DNA of 64,000 bases from Pseudomonas allokribbensis (GTDB lineage Bacteria > Pseudomonadota > Gammaproteobacteria > Pseudomonadales > Pseudomonadaceae). This document shows, piece after piece, positions 38,260-48,775 of the stretch (positions are counted from its first letter, which is position 1; every line of letters begins with the position of its first letter). Under the pieces are notes generated by a model. It did no database searches. It had not been told where the DNA came from and worked only from the letters and a program-made list of their open reading frames with translations. The position numbers and the translations under genes were made by a program. The DNA lies in NCBI RefSeq assembly GCF_014863605.1, contig NZ_CP062252.1:5465001-5529000 (forward strand), read 5' to 3'.

Positions 38260-39038
38260 GTCGTTCAACTCCACGCCGTTATTGGCTGACCGGCGCCAGC
38301 AGTGGCATCGGCGCAGCGCTGGCGGAAGAGATTCTGAAAACCGGTGCACACCTGGCGGTCAGTTCCCGTCAGGTCACACCACTCAAAGTGCTGTCGCAAC
38401 GCTATCCGGGCCAAGTGCTGGTGCTGCCGGGGGATTTGACCAACAGCCAGACCGTGCGGGAAATCGGTGAACAGATCGCGATGGACTGGGGGGCGTTGGA
38501 CAGCGTGATTCTCAACGCCGGCACCTGCGAGTACGTCGATGCCCAGCAGTTCGACGCCTCGATCATCGAGCACGTGGTGCGCACCAACCTGCTCGCCAGC
38601 AGCTACTGCATCGAAGCCGCCCTGCCCTTGCTGCGCAAGGGAACCGCGCCGCATCTGGTAGGCATGGCCAGTTCCGTCACTTACGTGCCATTGCCTCGGG
38701 CCGAGGCTTACGGCGCGTCGAAGGCCGGGTTGCGGTATCTGTTCGAGTCGTTGCGCATCGATCTGGCGGACGAAGGCATTGAAGTCACGGTCATCAGCCC
38801 GGGCTTTGTCGAAACACCATTGACCGCCAAAAACGATTTCCCGATGCCATTGAGCTGGCCTGCGGAAAAAGCGGCGAGTCACATCTTCGGCAGACTCAAG
38901 GAGCGGCCTCTGGAGATAGCCTTTCCGGCGCTGTTCATGGCTGCGCTCTGGCCATTGTCGAAAATGCCGGCGCGGGTACAACTGGCGATTGGCAAACGCA
39001 TGGTGCGGCGCAGCCCGCCGCTCAGGGATCTGACGTGA
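38256..39038 (+). CDS. Short-chain dehydrogenase/reductase
   Basis: 260 residues, with AAGGAGA before the ATG. The cofactor motif is TGASSGIGAALAEE, NAG is present in LNAGTCEYVD, and the catalytic Y-x-x-x-K is in AYGASKAGLRY with the preceding Ser in MASSVTYV. It is a classical SDR of unknown substrate, coupled by GTGA to the amine oxidase gene. Confidence 0.88.
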   Translation: MSRSTPRRYWLTGASSGIGAALAEEILKTGAHLAVSSRQVTPLKVLSQRYPGQVLVLPGDLTNSQTVREIGEQIAMDWGALDSVILNAGTCEYVDAQQFDASIIEHVVRTNLLASSYCIEAALPLLRKGTAPHLVGMASSVTYVPLPRAEAYGASKAGLRYLFESLRIDLADEGIEVTVISPGFVETPLTAKNDFPMPLSWPAEKAASHIFGRLKERPLEIAFPALFMAALWPLSKMPARVQLAIGKRMVRRSPPLRDLT

Positions 39039-40282
39039 ACATCGCCATTGTCGGCAGCGGGATCGCAGGCCTGACCTGCGCCTACCTGCTCAATCGCCGA
39101 CATGACGTGACGGTGTTCGAGGCCGGCGACCGGGTCGGCGGCCATACGCACACAGTAAAAGTGACGGTGGATGGGCGTGATTACGCAGTGGACACCGGGT
39201 TCATCGTGTTCAACGACTGGACGTACCCGAACTTCATTCGCTTGCTCGGCCAGTTGGGCGTAACCGCCAAGGCCACCGAGATGAGCTTTTCGGTGACCGA
39301 CCCCGACACCGGCCTGGAATACAACGGCAACAACCTCGACAGCCTGTTCGCCCAACGCAGCAATCTGTTGTCGCCAGGGTTCTGGGGCATGCTGCGTGAC
39401 ATCCTGCGTTTCAATAAGGAAGCCCGGCGCGACCTCGCCGAACAGCGGATAACCACTGACACCACGCTGGACGATTACCTCAAGGCCGGCGGCTACGGCG
39501 AGCGCTTCATCCTGCATTACATCGTGCCGATGGGCGCGGCGATCTGGTCGATGCCCATGGCCCAGATGCTGAATTTTCCGTTGCAGTTCTTCGTGCGGTT
39601 CTTCGAGAACCACGGTTTGTTGTCGGTCAGCAATCGTCCGCAATGGCGAGTGATCGAGGGCGGCTCGAGTGCTTACATCGCGCCGCTGACCGAGTCTTTC
39701 AAAGAACGGATCCGCGTGAACTGTCCGGTAAACCGGATCGATCGCAACGAACACGGCGTGGTTATCCACAGCCCCGCCGACATCGAACACTTCGACAAAG
39801 TCGTGCTGGCCTGCCACAGCGATCAGGCATTGCGTCTGCTGGCCAATCCCGGCAGTGCCGAGCGGGAGATTCTCGGTGCCCTGCCCTACGCCGACAACGA
39901 AGTGGTGCTGCACACCGACACCCGCCTGTTGCCGACGCGCAAACGGGCCTGGGCCAGCTGGAACTATCGCCTCGGCGGGGCCGGCCATACCCAGGCGGCC
40001 GTCACTTACGACATGAATATCCTGCAAGGCATCCAGAGCGACGCCACGTTCTGCGTCAGCCTCAACCAGAGCGCCGGCATCAGCCCGTCCAAAGTGCTTG
40101 CCCGTTTCACCTATGCCCATCCGCAATTCAGCCTCGCAGCGGTGGCGGCACAACAGCGCTGGGCCGAACTCGACGGAGCACAACACACCCATTATTGCGG
40201 CGCCTATTGGGCCAACGGTTTTCATGAGGACGGCGTGGTCAGCGCTTTACGCGTGGCCGCCGCGTTCGGAGAAAGCCTGTGA
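39035..40282 (+). CDS. FAD-dependent amine oxidase-like protein
   Basis: 415 residues with GTG start. The FAD motif is IAIVGSGIAGLTCAYLL, with FEAGDRVGGHTHT following. The C-terminal half includes HYCGAYWANGFHEDGVVSALRVA, a second FAD contact. This enzyme, DUF1365 and a Cfa-like methyltransferase form a conserved trio, recalled from photo-oxidative-stress clusters (such as Rhodobacter RSP_1087-1091). Probably modifies unsaturated fatty acids (inference). Confidence 0.87.
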   Translation: MNIAIVGSGIAGLTCAYLLNRRHDVTVFEAGDRVGGHTHTVKVTVDGRDYAVDTGFIVFNDWTYPNFIRLLGQLGVTAKATEMSFSVTDPDTGLEYNGNNLDSLFAQRSNLLSPGFWGMLRDILRFNKEARRDLAEQRITTDTTLDDYLKAGGYGERFILHYIVPMGAAIWSMPMAQMLNFPLQFFVRFFENHGLLSVSNRPQWRVIEGGSSAYIAPLTESFKERIRVNCPVNRIDRNEHGVVIHSPADIEHFDKVVLACHSDQALRLLANPGSAEREILGALPYADNEVVLHTDTRLLPTRKRAWASWNYRLGGAGHTQAAVTYDMNILQGIQSDATFCVSLNQSAGISPSKVLARFTYAHPQFSLAAVAAQQRWAELDGAQHTHYCGAYWANGFHEDGVVSALRVAAAFGESL

Positions 40283-41094
40283 ACAGCGCGCTCTACAGCG
40301 GCTGGATCGCCCATCGGCGATTCGCTCCGCGCCGTCATGAATTCCGCTACCGGATCGGGCTGATCTATCTCGACCTGACTGAACAGGACGCCGTGCTGAA
40401 CCTGTCGCCCTTGGCGGGCGCGAACCGGTTTGCCCCGTTCTCATTTCGCGAGACCGACTACCTCAAGACCTTCACCGGTCGTGGTGTGCGGCTGATCGAT
40501 GCCGTGCGCCTGCTGGTCGGTGAGGCCCTCGGTCACGAGCCGCAGGGTTCGATCTGCCTGTTGACCCAGCCGCGCAGTTGGGGCCTGGCATTCAACCCGG
40601 TGAGTTTCTTTTACTGCCACGAGGCCGACGGGCAACTGGCGGCGATTCTCTGCGAAGTCAGCAACACGCCGTGGCGTGAGCGCTATCACTATGTGCTCCC
40701 GGCTCAAGCGCCGACCAACGTACGCGACTTCCACCAGCATTTCGCCGTGGCCAAGGCGTTTCACGTTTCGCCTTTCCTGCCGCCGGATCTGGAATACCGC
40801 ATGAGTTTCAGCCCCGCCGCGCAAACCCTGGGCGTGCACATGGCCGACTGGCAGGGCGAGCAAAAACTGTTCGACGCCACGCTCAACCTGAAACGCGAAC
40901 CTCTTGATCGACGCAACCTGCACCGGCATCTGTGGCGCTTTCCCTGGATGACCGCCAAGACCGCCCTCGCGATCTATTGGCAGGCCCTGCGATTGCTGCT
41001 CAAGCGCACCCCGCTGTTTCCCCATCGGACGGCCGACGACAGCTTTCGAACCGCCACTGCGTCTCCCGAGGAGCACCGCCATGAAATCCTCTAG
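40279..41094 (+). CDS. DUF1365 family protein
   Basis: 271 residues with a GTG start in a GTGA overlap. Matches DUF1365 (ALYSGWIAHRRFAPRRHEFRY, then AFNPVSFFYCHEADG and NTPWRERYHYVL). Function unknown; always seen beside the amine oxidase and Cfa-like genes. Overlaps the next gene by 14 bp. Confidence 0.88.
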   Translation: MNSALYSGWIAHRRFAPRRHEFRYRIGLIYLDLTEQDAVLNLSPLAGANRFAPFSFRETDYLKTFTGRGVRLIDAVRLLVGEALGHEPQGSICLLTQPRSWGLAFNPVSFFYCHEADGQLAAILCEVSNTPWRERYHYVLPAQAPTNVRDFHQHFAVAKAFHVSPFLPPDLEYRMSFSPAAQTLGVHMADWQGEQKLFDATLNLKREPLDRRNLHRHLWRFPWMTAKTALAIYWQALRLLLKRTPLFPHRTADDSFRTATASPEEHRHEIL

Positions 41095-42352
41095 CGTTTC
41101 GGCCAGAGCCATCCCGTTCAGTACGTACGGCATCACCGGTTCGCTGCTGCGCCGTGGAGTTCTTCGTCAGCTCGCACAGCTCAAGCATGGGCAACTGGTG
41201 GTGATCGAGGACGGCGAACGCCAGGTCTTCGGCACGCCGGGCAGTGCGTTGCTGGGCGAGATTCATGTCCTTGATGCGGCGGCGTGGGGCATGGTCGCGG
41301 GCAACGGTTCGATCGGTGCGGGTGAAGCCTTCATTCATGGTTACTGGAGTTCGCCGGACCTGACGGCGGTAGTGCGGGTCTTCGTCAGCAACCTTGAGGT
41401 GCTCGATGGCATGGAGGGCGGACTGGCGAAAATCGGCCGGCCGCTGGTGCGCGGGCTGCACTGGCTTAACCGCAACACACGCAAGGGCTCGCAGAAAAAC
41501 ATCGCCGCGCACTACGACCTCGGCAACGATCTGTTCGAGCAGTTTCTCGACCCGACCATGATGTACTCGGCGGCGCAGTTCCTGCGTCCCGACGACAGCC
41601 TGGAACAGGCGCAGTTGAACAAACTGGAGCGGATCTGCCAGAAACTCGCGCTCGAACCCGGCGACCACCTGCTGGAAATCGGCACCGGCTGGGGCAGCAT
41701 GGCGCTGTACGCCGCGCAGCACTATGGCTGCAAAGTCACCACGACCACGCTGTCCAAAGAGCAATACGCGTTCACGGCCCGGCGCATCGAAAGCCTCGGC
41801 TTGCAGGATCGAGTGACACTGCTGCTCAAGGACTACCGCGACCTCACCGGCCAGTACGACAAACTGGTATCGATCGAGATGATCGAAGCGGTCGGCCATC
41901 GCTTCCTGCCGACCTACTTCAAGCAATGCGCGCACCTGCTCAAGAGCAACGGCCTGATGCTGCTGCAAGCAATCACCATTCGGGACCAGCGTTACGAGCA
42001 GGCGAAACGCGGCGTGGATTTCATCCAGCGTTACATCTTCCCCGGCGGCGCCCTGCCCTGTGTGCAGAAGATGCTCGAAATCGTCAGCCGCGACACCGAC
42101 ATGAACCTGCTGCACATGGAAGATTTCGGCCTGCACTACGCCCGGACCCTGCGCCTGTGGCATGAGAACTTTCGCCATGCCCACGGCCGTCTGAGCGAAT
42201 TGGGCTACGACGATTATTTCCTGCGGCTGTGGGAGTTTTATCTGTGCTACTGCGAGGGCGGCTTCCTCGAACGCACCATCGGCACCGCGCAATTGCTGTT
42301 GGCCAAACCGGCGGCCATGCCGGCACCGTTGCTCGGGCGCTTCGATGCTTGA
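41081..42352 (+). CDS. Cyclopropane-fatty-acid synthase family methyltransferase (UfaM-like)
   Basis: 423 residues, with GAGGAG upstream. The SAM-binding core is HLLEIGTGWGSMALYAAQHYG, with the family YSAAQF, EMIEAVGHRFLPTYF and QAITIRDQRYEQ blocks. The light-inducible P. putida homologue is named ufaM (furan-fatty-acid synthesis). The enzyme is expected to methylate unsaturated acyl chains in membrane lipids. A classical Cfa (cyclopropane) function is the alternative. Confidence 0.85.
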   Translation: MKSSSVSARAIPFSTYGITGSLLRRGVLRQLAQLKHGQLVVIEDGERQVFGTPGSALLGEIHVLDAAAWGMVAGNGSIGAGEAFIHGYWSSPDLTAVVRVFVSNLEVLDGMEGGLAKIGRPLVRGLHWLNRNTRKGSQKNIAAHYDLGNDLFEQFLDPTMMYSAAQFLRPDDSLEQAQLNKLERICQKLALEPGDHLLEIGTGWGSMALYAAQHYGCKVTTTTLSKEQYAFTARRIESLGLQDRVTLLLKDYRDLTGQYDKLVSIEMIEAVGHRFLPTYFKQCAHLLKSNGLMLLQAITIRDQRYEQAKRGVDFIQRYIFPGGALPCVQKMLEIVSRDTDMNLLHMEDFGLHYARTLRLWHENFRHAHGRLSELGYDDYFLRLWEFYLCYCEGGFLERTIGTAQLLLAKPAAMPAPLLGRFDA

Positions 42353-42836
42353 GCGGATCGCCAACGCCGTTCTGTTCCAGGTCGGCTGGCTGGCCTGCGT
42401 GCTCGGCGGCAACAGCCTGTGGTTGCTGGTGGCGCTGGCGGTGCTGGTGATTCATCTGCGCTGGATCAGCAGTTGGGCGGCGGAGGGTCGACTGATTCTC
42501 AGCGTGGTGATTCTGGGTACGGCCGTGGACAGTGGCTTGCGCGGCCTCGGGGTGTTCGAGTTCAAGGATCTGTCGCCGCTGATTCCGCTGTGGCTGATGT
42601 TGCTGTGGGCGCTGCTCGCCACGACGTTACGCCATTGCCTGCAATGGAGCGCCCGGCCCTGGTGGCTGGCGGCTCTGCTCGGAGCCGTCGGTGGTGCGTT
42701 GTCGTATTGCGCCGGTGGACGACTGGCCGGAGTGCAATTTCCCTACGGCGAGTTACCGACCTTGATCGGCATCGGTCTGTTGTGGGCGCTGCTGTTTCCG
42801 TTGTTGCACCAACTGTCCGGGCGTCTGGAAGACTGA
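42345..42836 (+). CDS. DUF2878 inner-membrane protein
   Basis: 163 residues with about five hydrophobic segments (VGWLACVLGGNSLWLLVALAVL, LIPLWLMLLWALLATTL, LIGIGLLWALLFPLL). Matches DUF2878. Last gene of the light operon, overlapping the methyltransferase by 8 bp. Function unknown; could be a membrane partner in lipid modification. Confidence 0.82.
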   Translation: MLERIANAVLFQVGWLACVLGGNSLWLLVALAVLVIHLRWISSWAAEGRLILSVVILGTAVDSGLRGLGVFEFKDLSPLIPLWLMLLWALLATTLRHCLQWSARPWWLAALLGAVGGALSYCAGGRLAGVQFPYGELPTLIGIGLLWALLFPLLHQLSGRLED

Positions 42837-42889
42837 TCGTCTGTCAGAGCTTTCACACGCATACCGGGCACTGCCGTACACTGGCGCCC

Positions 42890-43195
42890 ATGAAAACCAT
42901 TCCCCTCCAGCCAATCGACGAGCCTGCAGTCACCTGTTCGACCTGCGCGGCCTGCTGCTGTCAGCTCGAAGTGATGCTGATCACCGACACCGGCGTGCCC
43001 GAGCGCTATATCGATACCGACGATTGGGGTGGTGAAGTGATGTTGCGCCTGGACGACGGCTGGTGCGCGGCACTGGATCGCGACACGATGATGTGCACGA
43101 TCTACGAAAAACGCCCGCTGATCTGCCGCGAATTCGAAATGGGCTCGCCGGAGTGCATCGAAGAACGCCAGGGGATTGCCACGGCGTATCGCTGA
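42890..43195 (+). CDS. YkgJ-family cysteine cluster protein
   Basis: 101 residues from the ATG at 42890. CSTCAACCCQ at ~16-25 and later CTIYEKRPLICREFEMGSPEC form the zinc/iron-chelating cluster of the YkgJ family. It is 53 bp after the light operon, so it may be a separate unit. Followed by a strong terminator. Confidence 0.85.
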   Translation: MKTIPLQPIDEPAVTCSTCAACCCQLEVMLITDTGVPERYIDTDDWGGEVMLRLDDGWCAALDRDTMMCTIYEKRPLICREFEMGSPECIEERQGIATAYR

Positions 43196-43197
43196 AG

Positions 43198-43227
43198 ACA
43201 AAAAAGGAGCGCCGGGCGCTCCTTTTT
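43198..43227. terminator. Bidirectional rho-independent terminator
   Basis: GGAGCGC-CGG-GCGCTCC with A6 on the left and T5 on the right, between the convergent YkgJ and pagL genes. Confidence 0.92.
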
Positions 43228-43235
43228 CATGGGTG

Positions 43236-43763
43236 TTACAACGGCATCGTGTAATGCAACGAGTAGCTTTCTACCCCGTCGTTGTTGCTCGACATGCCGG
43301 CGTTGGAATAGTGAGTCGCGCGAATCCCCACCTCGTGCCCGCCATGGAAGCGCAAACCGAAACCGAAACGGTCTTCGAACTGGAAGGCCTGGCCGATCTT
43401 GTTGCCTTCGTATTCGGTGTTGGAAAACACCGCAGCGCCGATGCCGGCCTCGACGTACGGCTTGATCGACTCGCCGGAAAACTCGTAAACAAACACCGGC
43501 GAGAACGACAGGCTGTTGTTGCTGGAGCCCTTGTCGCCTTCCCAGTAGGTGTAGGCGCCACTCCAGTAACCGGTCAGGCGACCGACATCGCTTTGCAGCC
43601 AGCTCTTGTCCCAGTCGAAATTCATCCCCAGGCGATACGTCATCGTTGAATCGCTGGTGGCCCCAACCCCGAATTCCACACCCGCGGCTTGCGCGGTAAA
43701 ACTTTGCCCCATCAGTGCGGCCGCAATCGCGGCCAAGCAGAATAGTCGCTTCACTTGAAACAT
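43236..43763 (-). CDS. pagL: Lipid A 3-O-deacylase (PagL)
   Basis: 175 residues with a signal peptide ending AAGVEF. It is an eight-stranded outer-membrane barrel. The catalytic His151 and Ser153 are in RATHYSNAG, with Glu165 in DGVESYSL, matching the P. aeruginosa PagL triad. It removes the 3-position acyl chain of lipid A in the outer membrane. Confidence 0.9.
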   Translation of the reverse strand: MFQVKRLFCLAAIAAALMGQSFTAQAAGVEFGVGATSDSTMTYRLGMNFDWDKSWLQSDVGRLTGYWSGAYTYWEGDKGSSNNSLSFSPVFVYEFSGESIKPYVEAGIGAAVFSNTEYEGNKIGQAFQFEDRFGFGLRFHGGHEVGIRATHYSNAGMSSNNDGVESYSLHYTMPL

Positions 43764-43863
43764 CCTTTTCCGAACGGTCGTATGGTTTTTAGTTTGCTTG
43801 ACGCTATAGAAATCGGCGTTTGAACAGAAGTTCAGCTGATTTTTCAGTTATGACGCAACTTTT

Positions 43864-44655
43864 TTACAAACCGAAGCTTTGCACATCGCCGGGCAATTGT
43901 CCCAGCAATGGCAGGATGTTTTTCAGGGATTGCGGATCGGCACTGGTCCAGAATTTCGCGGGGCGGTTCGGGCCCTCGGCGAGCAATTCGCGCTCGGCCA
44001 GCAGACGCTGAAGTTGCCGGGCCACGGCGGCGCCGGTGTCGATCAGGCTGATGTCGTCGGGGAGCATCGTCTTGAGCATCGGCTTGAGAAACGGATAGTG
44101 GGTGCAGCCGAGAATGATCGTGTCGCAGCCTGCGCCCAGCAGCGGTTCGACGTAGTGCTGAAGCAACTGACGCAGCGCTTCGCTGTGCAGGTCGCCGTTT
44201 TCGATACGCTCCACCAGTCCCGGGCAAGGTTGGGTAATGACCCGAATATCGGTGGCAAAACGATCGAGCAAGGCCGCGAATTTCGCGCTCTGCAAGGTGC
44301 CGGTGGTGGCGAGTACGCCGACTACTCCGCTGCGAGTGGCGGCAGCAGCCGGTTTGACTGCCGGCTCCATGCCGACAATCGGCCAGTCGGGGAAGTCACG
44401 CCGCAGGTCAGCGACGCCGGCCACGGTCGCGGTGTTGCAAGCGATCACCAGCGCCTTGGCGCCCTGCTCGCGGAAAAAACCGGCCATCACGCTGCAACGC
44501 TCGCGAATGAACTCCGGGGTTTTCTCGCCATAAGGAATGTGGCCGCAATCGCCGAGGTAGAGCAGCGATTCATTGGGCAGCAACTGTTGGATTTCCGCCA
44601 GCACCGACAGGCCGCCGACGCCGGAGTCGAATACGGCGATCGGCGCCTCACGCAT
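43864..44655 (-). CDS. murI: Glutamate racemase
   Basis: 263 residues from the ATG at 44655 ([19 protein letters not shown]). The two catalytic cysteines are in [10 protein letters not shown] and LGCTHYPF. It makes D-glutamate for peptidoglycan. Its start overlaps the moeB 3' end by 8 bp. Last in the hemA-prfA-prmC-moeB-murI operon. Confidence 0.93.
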   Translation of the reverse strand: MREAPIAVFDSGVGGLSVLAEIQQLLPNESLLYLGDCGHIPYGEKTPEFIRERCSVMAGFFREQGAKALVIACNTATVAGVADLRRDFPDWPIVGMEPAVKPAAAATRSGVVGVLATTGTLQSAKFAALLDRFATDIRVITQPCPGLVERIENGDLHSEALRQLLQHYVEPLLGAGCDTIILGCTHYPFLKPMLKTMLPDDISLIDTGAAVARQLQRLLAERELLAEGPNRPAKFWTSADPQSLKNILPLLGQLPGDVQSFGL

Positions 44656-45403
44656 GGTGCGAACCACAGACACTGCACCCCGGGTCACGCTTGACCCGCA
44701 GTTCACGGAAGCGCGAGCCCAGTGCATCGATCAACAGCAGGCGACCCACCAGTGGCTCGCCGAATCCTGCCAGCAACTTCAACGCTTCCAGCGCTTGCAG
44801 GCTGCCGACCAGGCCAACCAGAGGACCGACCACGCCGGCCTCGCTGCAGGTCAGTTCGGCTTCGCTGCCGTGACCGTACAGGCAGTGGTAGCACGGACTT
44901 TCGGCACGACGCGGGTCGAACACCGAGAGCTGCCCTTCGAGGCGGATCGCCGCGCCGCTGACCAGCGGTTTGCGCGCAGCCACACACGCAGCGTTGACTG
45001 CTTCGCGAGTGGAGAAATTGTCCGAACAGTCGAGCACCAGATCCACCGCAAGCACGGCAGCAGCGAGGGAGTCCTCGTCCAGTGCCTGACGATGGGGCAC
45101 CAATTTGATTTCAGGGTTGATCGCGCTCAGGCGCTTGAGCGCCGAGTCGACCTTGGTCATGCCGACGCTGTCGGTGTCGTGGATAATCTGGCGTTGCAGG
45201 TTGGTCAGGTCGACCGTGTCGAAATCCGCCAGATGTAGCTCGCCGACGCCCGCCGCCGCCAGGTACAAGGCCACCGGTGCGCCGAGACCGCCGAGGCCAA
45301 CGATCAGGACACGGCTGTCCTTAAGCTTCAACTGGCCATCGATGTCGATGTGTTGCAGCAGGATCTGCCGACTGTAGCGCAACAATTCCTGATCATTCAG
45401 CAC
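44648..45403 (-). CDS. moeB: Molybdopterin-synthase adenylyltransferase
   Basis: 251 residues. ATP-binding [21 protein letters not shown], with [15 protein letters not shown] following. Zinc cysteines lie in CYHCLYG and the C-terminal CSVCG. It adenylates the C-terminal Gly of the MoaD sulfur carrier (or a ThiS-like protein). Overlaps prmC by 7 bp. Confidence 0.88.
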   Translation of the reverse strand: MLNDQELLRYSRQILLQHIDIDGQLKLKDSRVLIVGLGGLGAPVALYLAAAGVGELHLADFDTVDLTNLQRQIIHDTDSVGMTKVDSALKRLSAINPEIKLVPHRQALDEDSLAAAVLAVDLVLDCSDNFSTREAVNAACVAARKPLVSGAAIRLEGQLSVFDPRRAESPCYHCLYGHGSEAELTCSEAGVVGPLVGLVGSLQALEALKLLAGFGEPLVGRLLLIDALGSRFRELRVKRDPGCSVCGSHHA

Positions 45404-46227
45404 GGCAGGCGCCCCAGGCTGATCCGTTGATGGCCGCCCAGATCGGTGCGGCTGTGGACTTCTTCTAAACCTTGCGTCAACAGCAGATCGCGTACGACTT
45501 CGGCTTGATCATAGCCGTGTTCGAGCATCAGCCAGCCACCGGCCTCCAGATGTGCCGGCGCCTGGGCAATGATCAGGCGTATATCGTCGAGCCCGTCGAC
45601 GCCGGCCACCAGCGCGCTTTCCGGTTCGAAACGCACATCGCCTTCGGCAAGATGCGGATCGGCCACGCGGATATACGGCGGGTTGCTGATGATCAGCTCG
45701 AAACGCTTGCCTTCGAGGGCACTGAACCAGTGACTGCTCAGCACCGTGGCGTTGTTCAGGTGCAGGCGCTGACGGTTGCGTTCGGCCAGGGCCACGGCTT
45801 CCAGCACACGATCCACAGCGGTGACGTTCCACGCCGGGCGCTCGCTGGCCAGAGCGAGCGCAATTGCGCCGCTGCCGGTGCCGAGGTCGAGCACTTTGGC
45901 CGGGGTCGCCGGGAGCAATTCCAGTGCGGCCTCCACCAGCAATTCGGTGTCCGGACGCGGGATCAACGTGTGCGGCGCGACTTCCAGATCGAGCTTCCAG
46001 AAACCCTGCTGGCCGAGAATGTAGGCCACCGGTTCACCGCTGCGACGACGCTGCAGATATTCGGCGAAGACCAACACGGCTTCGCTCGGCACGATGCGCT
46101 CGGGCCAGGTGTGAAGAAAACTGCGCGACTTGCCCAGCGCCGCGGCAAGGAGCAGTTCGGCGTCCAGGCGCGCGGTGGGCGAGTCCGGCAGTTCGGCGGC
46201 GCGCAACAGGCTGGCGATGATGGTCAT
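45397..46227 (-). CDS. prmC: Release-factor glutamine N5-methyltransferase
   Basis: 276 residues. SAM motif VLDLGTGSGAIALALASE and the glutamine-methylation signature ISNPPYIRVAD. It methylates the GGQ glutamine of the release factor encoded immediately upstream (prfA, 0-bp gap). Confidence 0.93.
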   Translation of the reverse strand: MTIIASLLRAAELPDSPTARLDAELLLAAALGKSRSFLHTWPERIVPSEAVLVFAEYLQRRRSGEPVAYILGQQGFWKLDLEVAPHTLIPRPDTELLVEAALELLPATPAKVLDLGTGSGAIALALASERPAWNVTAVDRVLEAVALAERNRQRLHLNNATVLSSHWFSALEGKRFELIISNPPYIRVADPHLAEGDVRFEPESALVAGVDGLDDIRLIIAQAPAHLEAGGWLMLEHGYDQAEVVRDLLLTQGLEEVHSRTDLGGHQRISLGRLPC

Positions 46228-47310
46228 TTATTCACCTATCGCTGCAAGTTGGTCGGCCTGGTATTCGGCCAGCAACGGCTCGATCACCGCTTCGACGCCA
46301 CCGGCGAGGATTTCGTCGAGGGAATACAGGGTCAGGTTGACGCGATGGTCAGTGACCCGGCCCTGGGCAAAGTTGTAGGTGCGGATGCGTTCGGAGCGGT
46401 CACCGGAACCCACCAGCAATTTACGCTCACTGGCGATGGCGTTGGCCGCCGCTGCGGTCTGCTGGTCGTTGAGCTTGGCCGACAGCCAGGCCATCGCCCG
46501 TGCACGGTTCTTGTGCTGGGAACGTTCTTCCTGGCACTCGACCACGATGCCGGTCGGCAAGTGGGTGATACGGATCGCCGAGTCGGTCTTGTTGACGTGC
46601 TGACCACCGGCCCCGGAGGAACGGTAGGTGTCGACGCGCAAATCCGCCGGGTTGATCTCGATCGCTTCCTGCTCGTCCGGCTCCGGCAACACAGCCACGG
46701 TGCAGGCCGAGGTGTGGATCCGGCCCTGGGATTCGGTGGCCGGCACACGCTGCACGCGGTGGGCACCGGACTCGAACTTCAGCTTGCCGTAGACGTTGTC
46801 GCCTTCAACCCGGGCGATGACTTCCTTATAGCCGCCGTGCTCCCCCTCGTTCTCCGAGAGGATTTCCACCCGCCAGCCACGCCGCTCGGCGTAACGCGAA
46901 TACATGCGGAACAGGTCGCCAGAGAAGATCGCCGCCTCGTCACCACCGGTGCCGGCGCGGATTTCGAGGAACACGTTGCGCCCGTCGTTCGGGTCCTTAG
47001 GCAGCAGCATGCGCTGCAAGGTGGCTTCCAGTTCGATGAGTTGCTCTTTGGTTTCGCGGACTTCTTCCACGGCCATTTCACGCATGTCCGGGTCGCCGTC
47101 CTTGAGCAGCGCCTGGGCGCCTTCCAGGTCGGCCTGGGCTTTGAGCAGCTGTTTATAGGCTTCGACGACCGGCTCGACTTCGGCGTATTCCTTGGAATAG
47201 GCGCGGAATTTGGTCTGGTCGGAAATGACTTCGGCGTCGCCAAGCAGCGCCGTCAGTTCCTCGAAACGGTCCTGGAGGATATCCAGCTTATTGAGCAGTG
47301 ACGCTTTCAT
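46228..47310 (-). CDS. prfA: Peptide chain release factor 1
   Basis: 360 residues. The GGQ peptidyl-hydrolysis motif is in [13 protein letters not shown], and the codon-recognition region around [14 protein letters not shown] is present. It terminates translation at UAA/UAG. Its start overlaps the hemA stop (ATGA). Confidence 0.95.
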   Translation of the reverse strand: MKASLLNKLDILQDRFEELTALLGDAEVISDQTKFRAYSKEYAEVEPVVEAYKQLLKAQADLEGAQALLKDGDPDMREMAVEEVRETKEQLIELEATLQRMLLPKDPNDGRNVFLEIRAGTGGDEAAIFSGDLFRMYSRYAERRGWRVEILSENEGEHGGYKEVIARVEGDNVYGKLKFESGAHRVQRVPATESQGRIHTSACTVAVLPEPDEQEAIEINPADLRVDTYRSSGAGGQHVNKTDSAIRITHLPTGIVVECQEERSQHKNRARAMAWLSAKLNDQQTAAAANAIASERKLLVGSGDRSERIRTYNFAQGRVTDHRVNLTLYSLDEILAGGVEAVIEPLLAEYQADQLAAIGE

Positions 47311-48593
47311 TGCGGTTTTTTATCCGAAAAGCTATCCGGTGAGCCCTCGAGGGCAAAGAGTTCCTGGGCCATGGCCAGCGCATCGAGGCGGCCTTCGGCA
47401 GAAAGCTTTTTCAACTGTACGCTCGGGGCGTGCAGGAGTTTATTGGTCAGGCCACGGGCCAACTGGCCCAGCACGTCTTCGGCGTTGCCACCGTTGGCCA
47501 GCAGGCGCAGGGCCTTTTGCAGCTCTTCGTCGCGCAGGCGTTCGCTCTGTTGACGATAGGCCTTGAGCACATCGACCGCCGCCAGTTCACGCAGGCGCAC
47601 CATGAAATCGTCGGCACCGACCGAAACCATCTCTTCGGCCGCTTGCGCTGCGCCCTGGCGGCTCTTGAGGTTTTCGGCGACCACTTCGTGCAGATCGTCG
47701 ACGCTATAGAGGTAAACGTCGTCGAGTTCGCCGACTTCTGGCTCGATGTCACGGGGAACGGCGATGTCGACCATGAAGATCGGTTTGTGCTTGCGCAGCT
47801 TCAGCGCACTTTCCACCGCGCCCTTGCCAAGGATCGGCAACTGACTGGCGGTGGAACTGATGACGATGTCGCTGCGCACCAGTTCGGCCGGGATGTCCGA
47901 GAGCAGCACCGCGTGGGCGCCGAACTGTTCGGCCAGCAGGCTGGCGCGCTCCAGTGTGCGGTTGGCCACCACAATACGCTTGACCCCCAGCTCATGCAGA
48001 TGGCGGGCGACCAGGGTGATGGTCTCGCCGGCGCCGATCAGCAGGGCCTGGCTGCGTTGCAAGTCGCTGAAAATCTGTTTGGCCAGGCTGACGGCGGCAA
48101 ACGCCACGGACACCGGGTTTTCACCGATGGCGGTGTCGGTGCGCACTTGCTTGGCAGCATTGAACGTTGCCTGAAACAACCGGCCCAACAACGGCCCGAT
48201 CGTGCCGGCCTCGCGGGCCACGGCGTAGGCCGATTTCATCTGGCCGAGGATCTGCGGTTCGCCCAGCACCAGCGAATCGAGCCCGGAGGCGACCCGCATC
48301 ATGTGACGAACTGCCGCATCATCTTCGTGCACATAAGCACTCGCGCGCAGCTCATCGAGGCTTAAATGGTGATAGTCGGCCAGCCAGCGCAGCACGATAT
48401 CGGCCGAAAGCTGATCCTGTTCTATATACAGTTCACTGCGATTGCAGGTGGAAAGGATCGCAGCTTCGCGGCTGTCGGTGAGTCGGCAGAGCTGCTGCAA
48501 GGCCTCCACCAGCTGCTCAGGGGTAAAGGCCACGCGCTCGCGGACGTCTACTGAAGCAGTCTTGTGGTTGATACCGAGTGCAAGGAAGGCCAT
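47307..48593 (-). CDS. hemA: Glutamyl-tRNA reductase
   Basis: 428 residues. Catalytic Cys50 in [16 protein letters not shown] domain with [16 protein letters not shown] and VANRTLERA. First committed step of C5 tetrapyrrole synthesis. It heads the operon hemA-prfA-prmC-moeB-murI. Confidence 0.95.
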   Translation of the reverse strand: MAFLALGINHKTASVDVRERVAFTPEQLVEALQQLCRLTDSREAAILSTCNRSELYIEQDQLSADIVLRWLADYHHLSLDELRASAYVHEDDAAVRHMMRVASGLDSLVLGEPQILGQMKSAYAVAREAGTIGPLLGRLFQATFNAAKQVRTDTAIGENPVSVAFAAVSLAKQIFSDLQRSQALLIGAGETITLVARHLHELGVKRIVVANRTLERASLLAEQFGAHAVLLSDIPAELVRSDIVISSTASQLPILGKGAVESALKLRKHKPIFMVDIAVPRDIEPEVGELDDVYLYSVDDLHEVVAENLKSRQGAAQAAEEMVSVGADDFMVRLRELAAVDVLKAYRQQSERLRDEELQKALRLLANGGNAEDVLGQLARGLTNKLLHAPSVQLKKLSAEGRLDALAMAQELFALEGSPDSFSDKKPQ

Positions 48594-48687
48594 TCAAGGT
48601 CGCTGATGGTGACGTGAAGCCGGCAATTGTCCTACTTCGTCAGATTCAGAACAACTACCGCTGACTATTGTCCCAATTGTCCGCCCC

Positions 48688-48693
48688 TATAAT
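48688..48693 (+). promoter_or_regulatory. Perfect -10 hexamer for the TPR-lolB-ispE operon
   Basis: TATAAT in the divergent hemA / TPR gene region, 82 bp before the TPR start. The -35 side is weak (TTGTCC is only 14 bp away). Confidence 0.35.
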
Positions 48694-48775
48694 GGCCACA
48701 ATCGAGACTCGGTTATGTTTGGCCGAAGGCTTGTGTCATGATGATCCGACCGCAGGTTAGTCGTCCTCTTCCTAT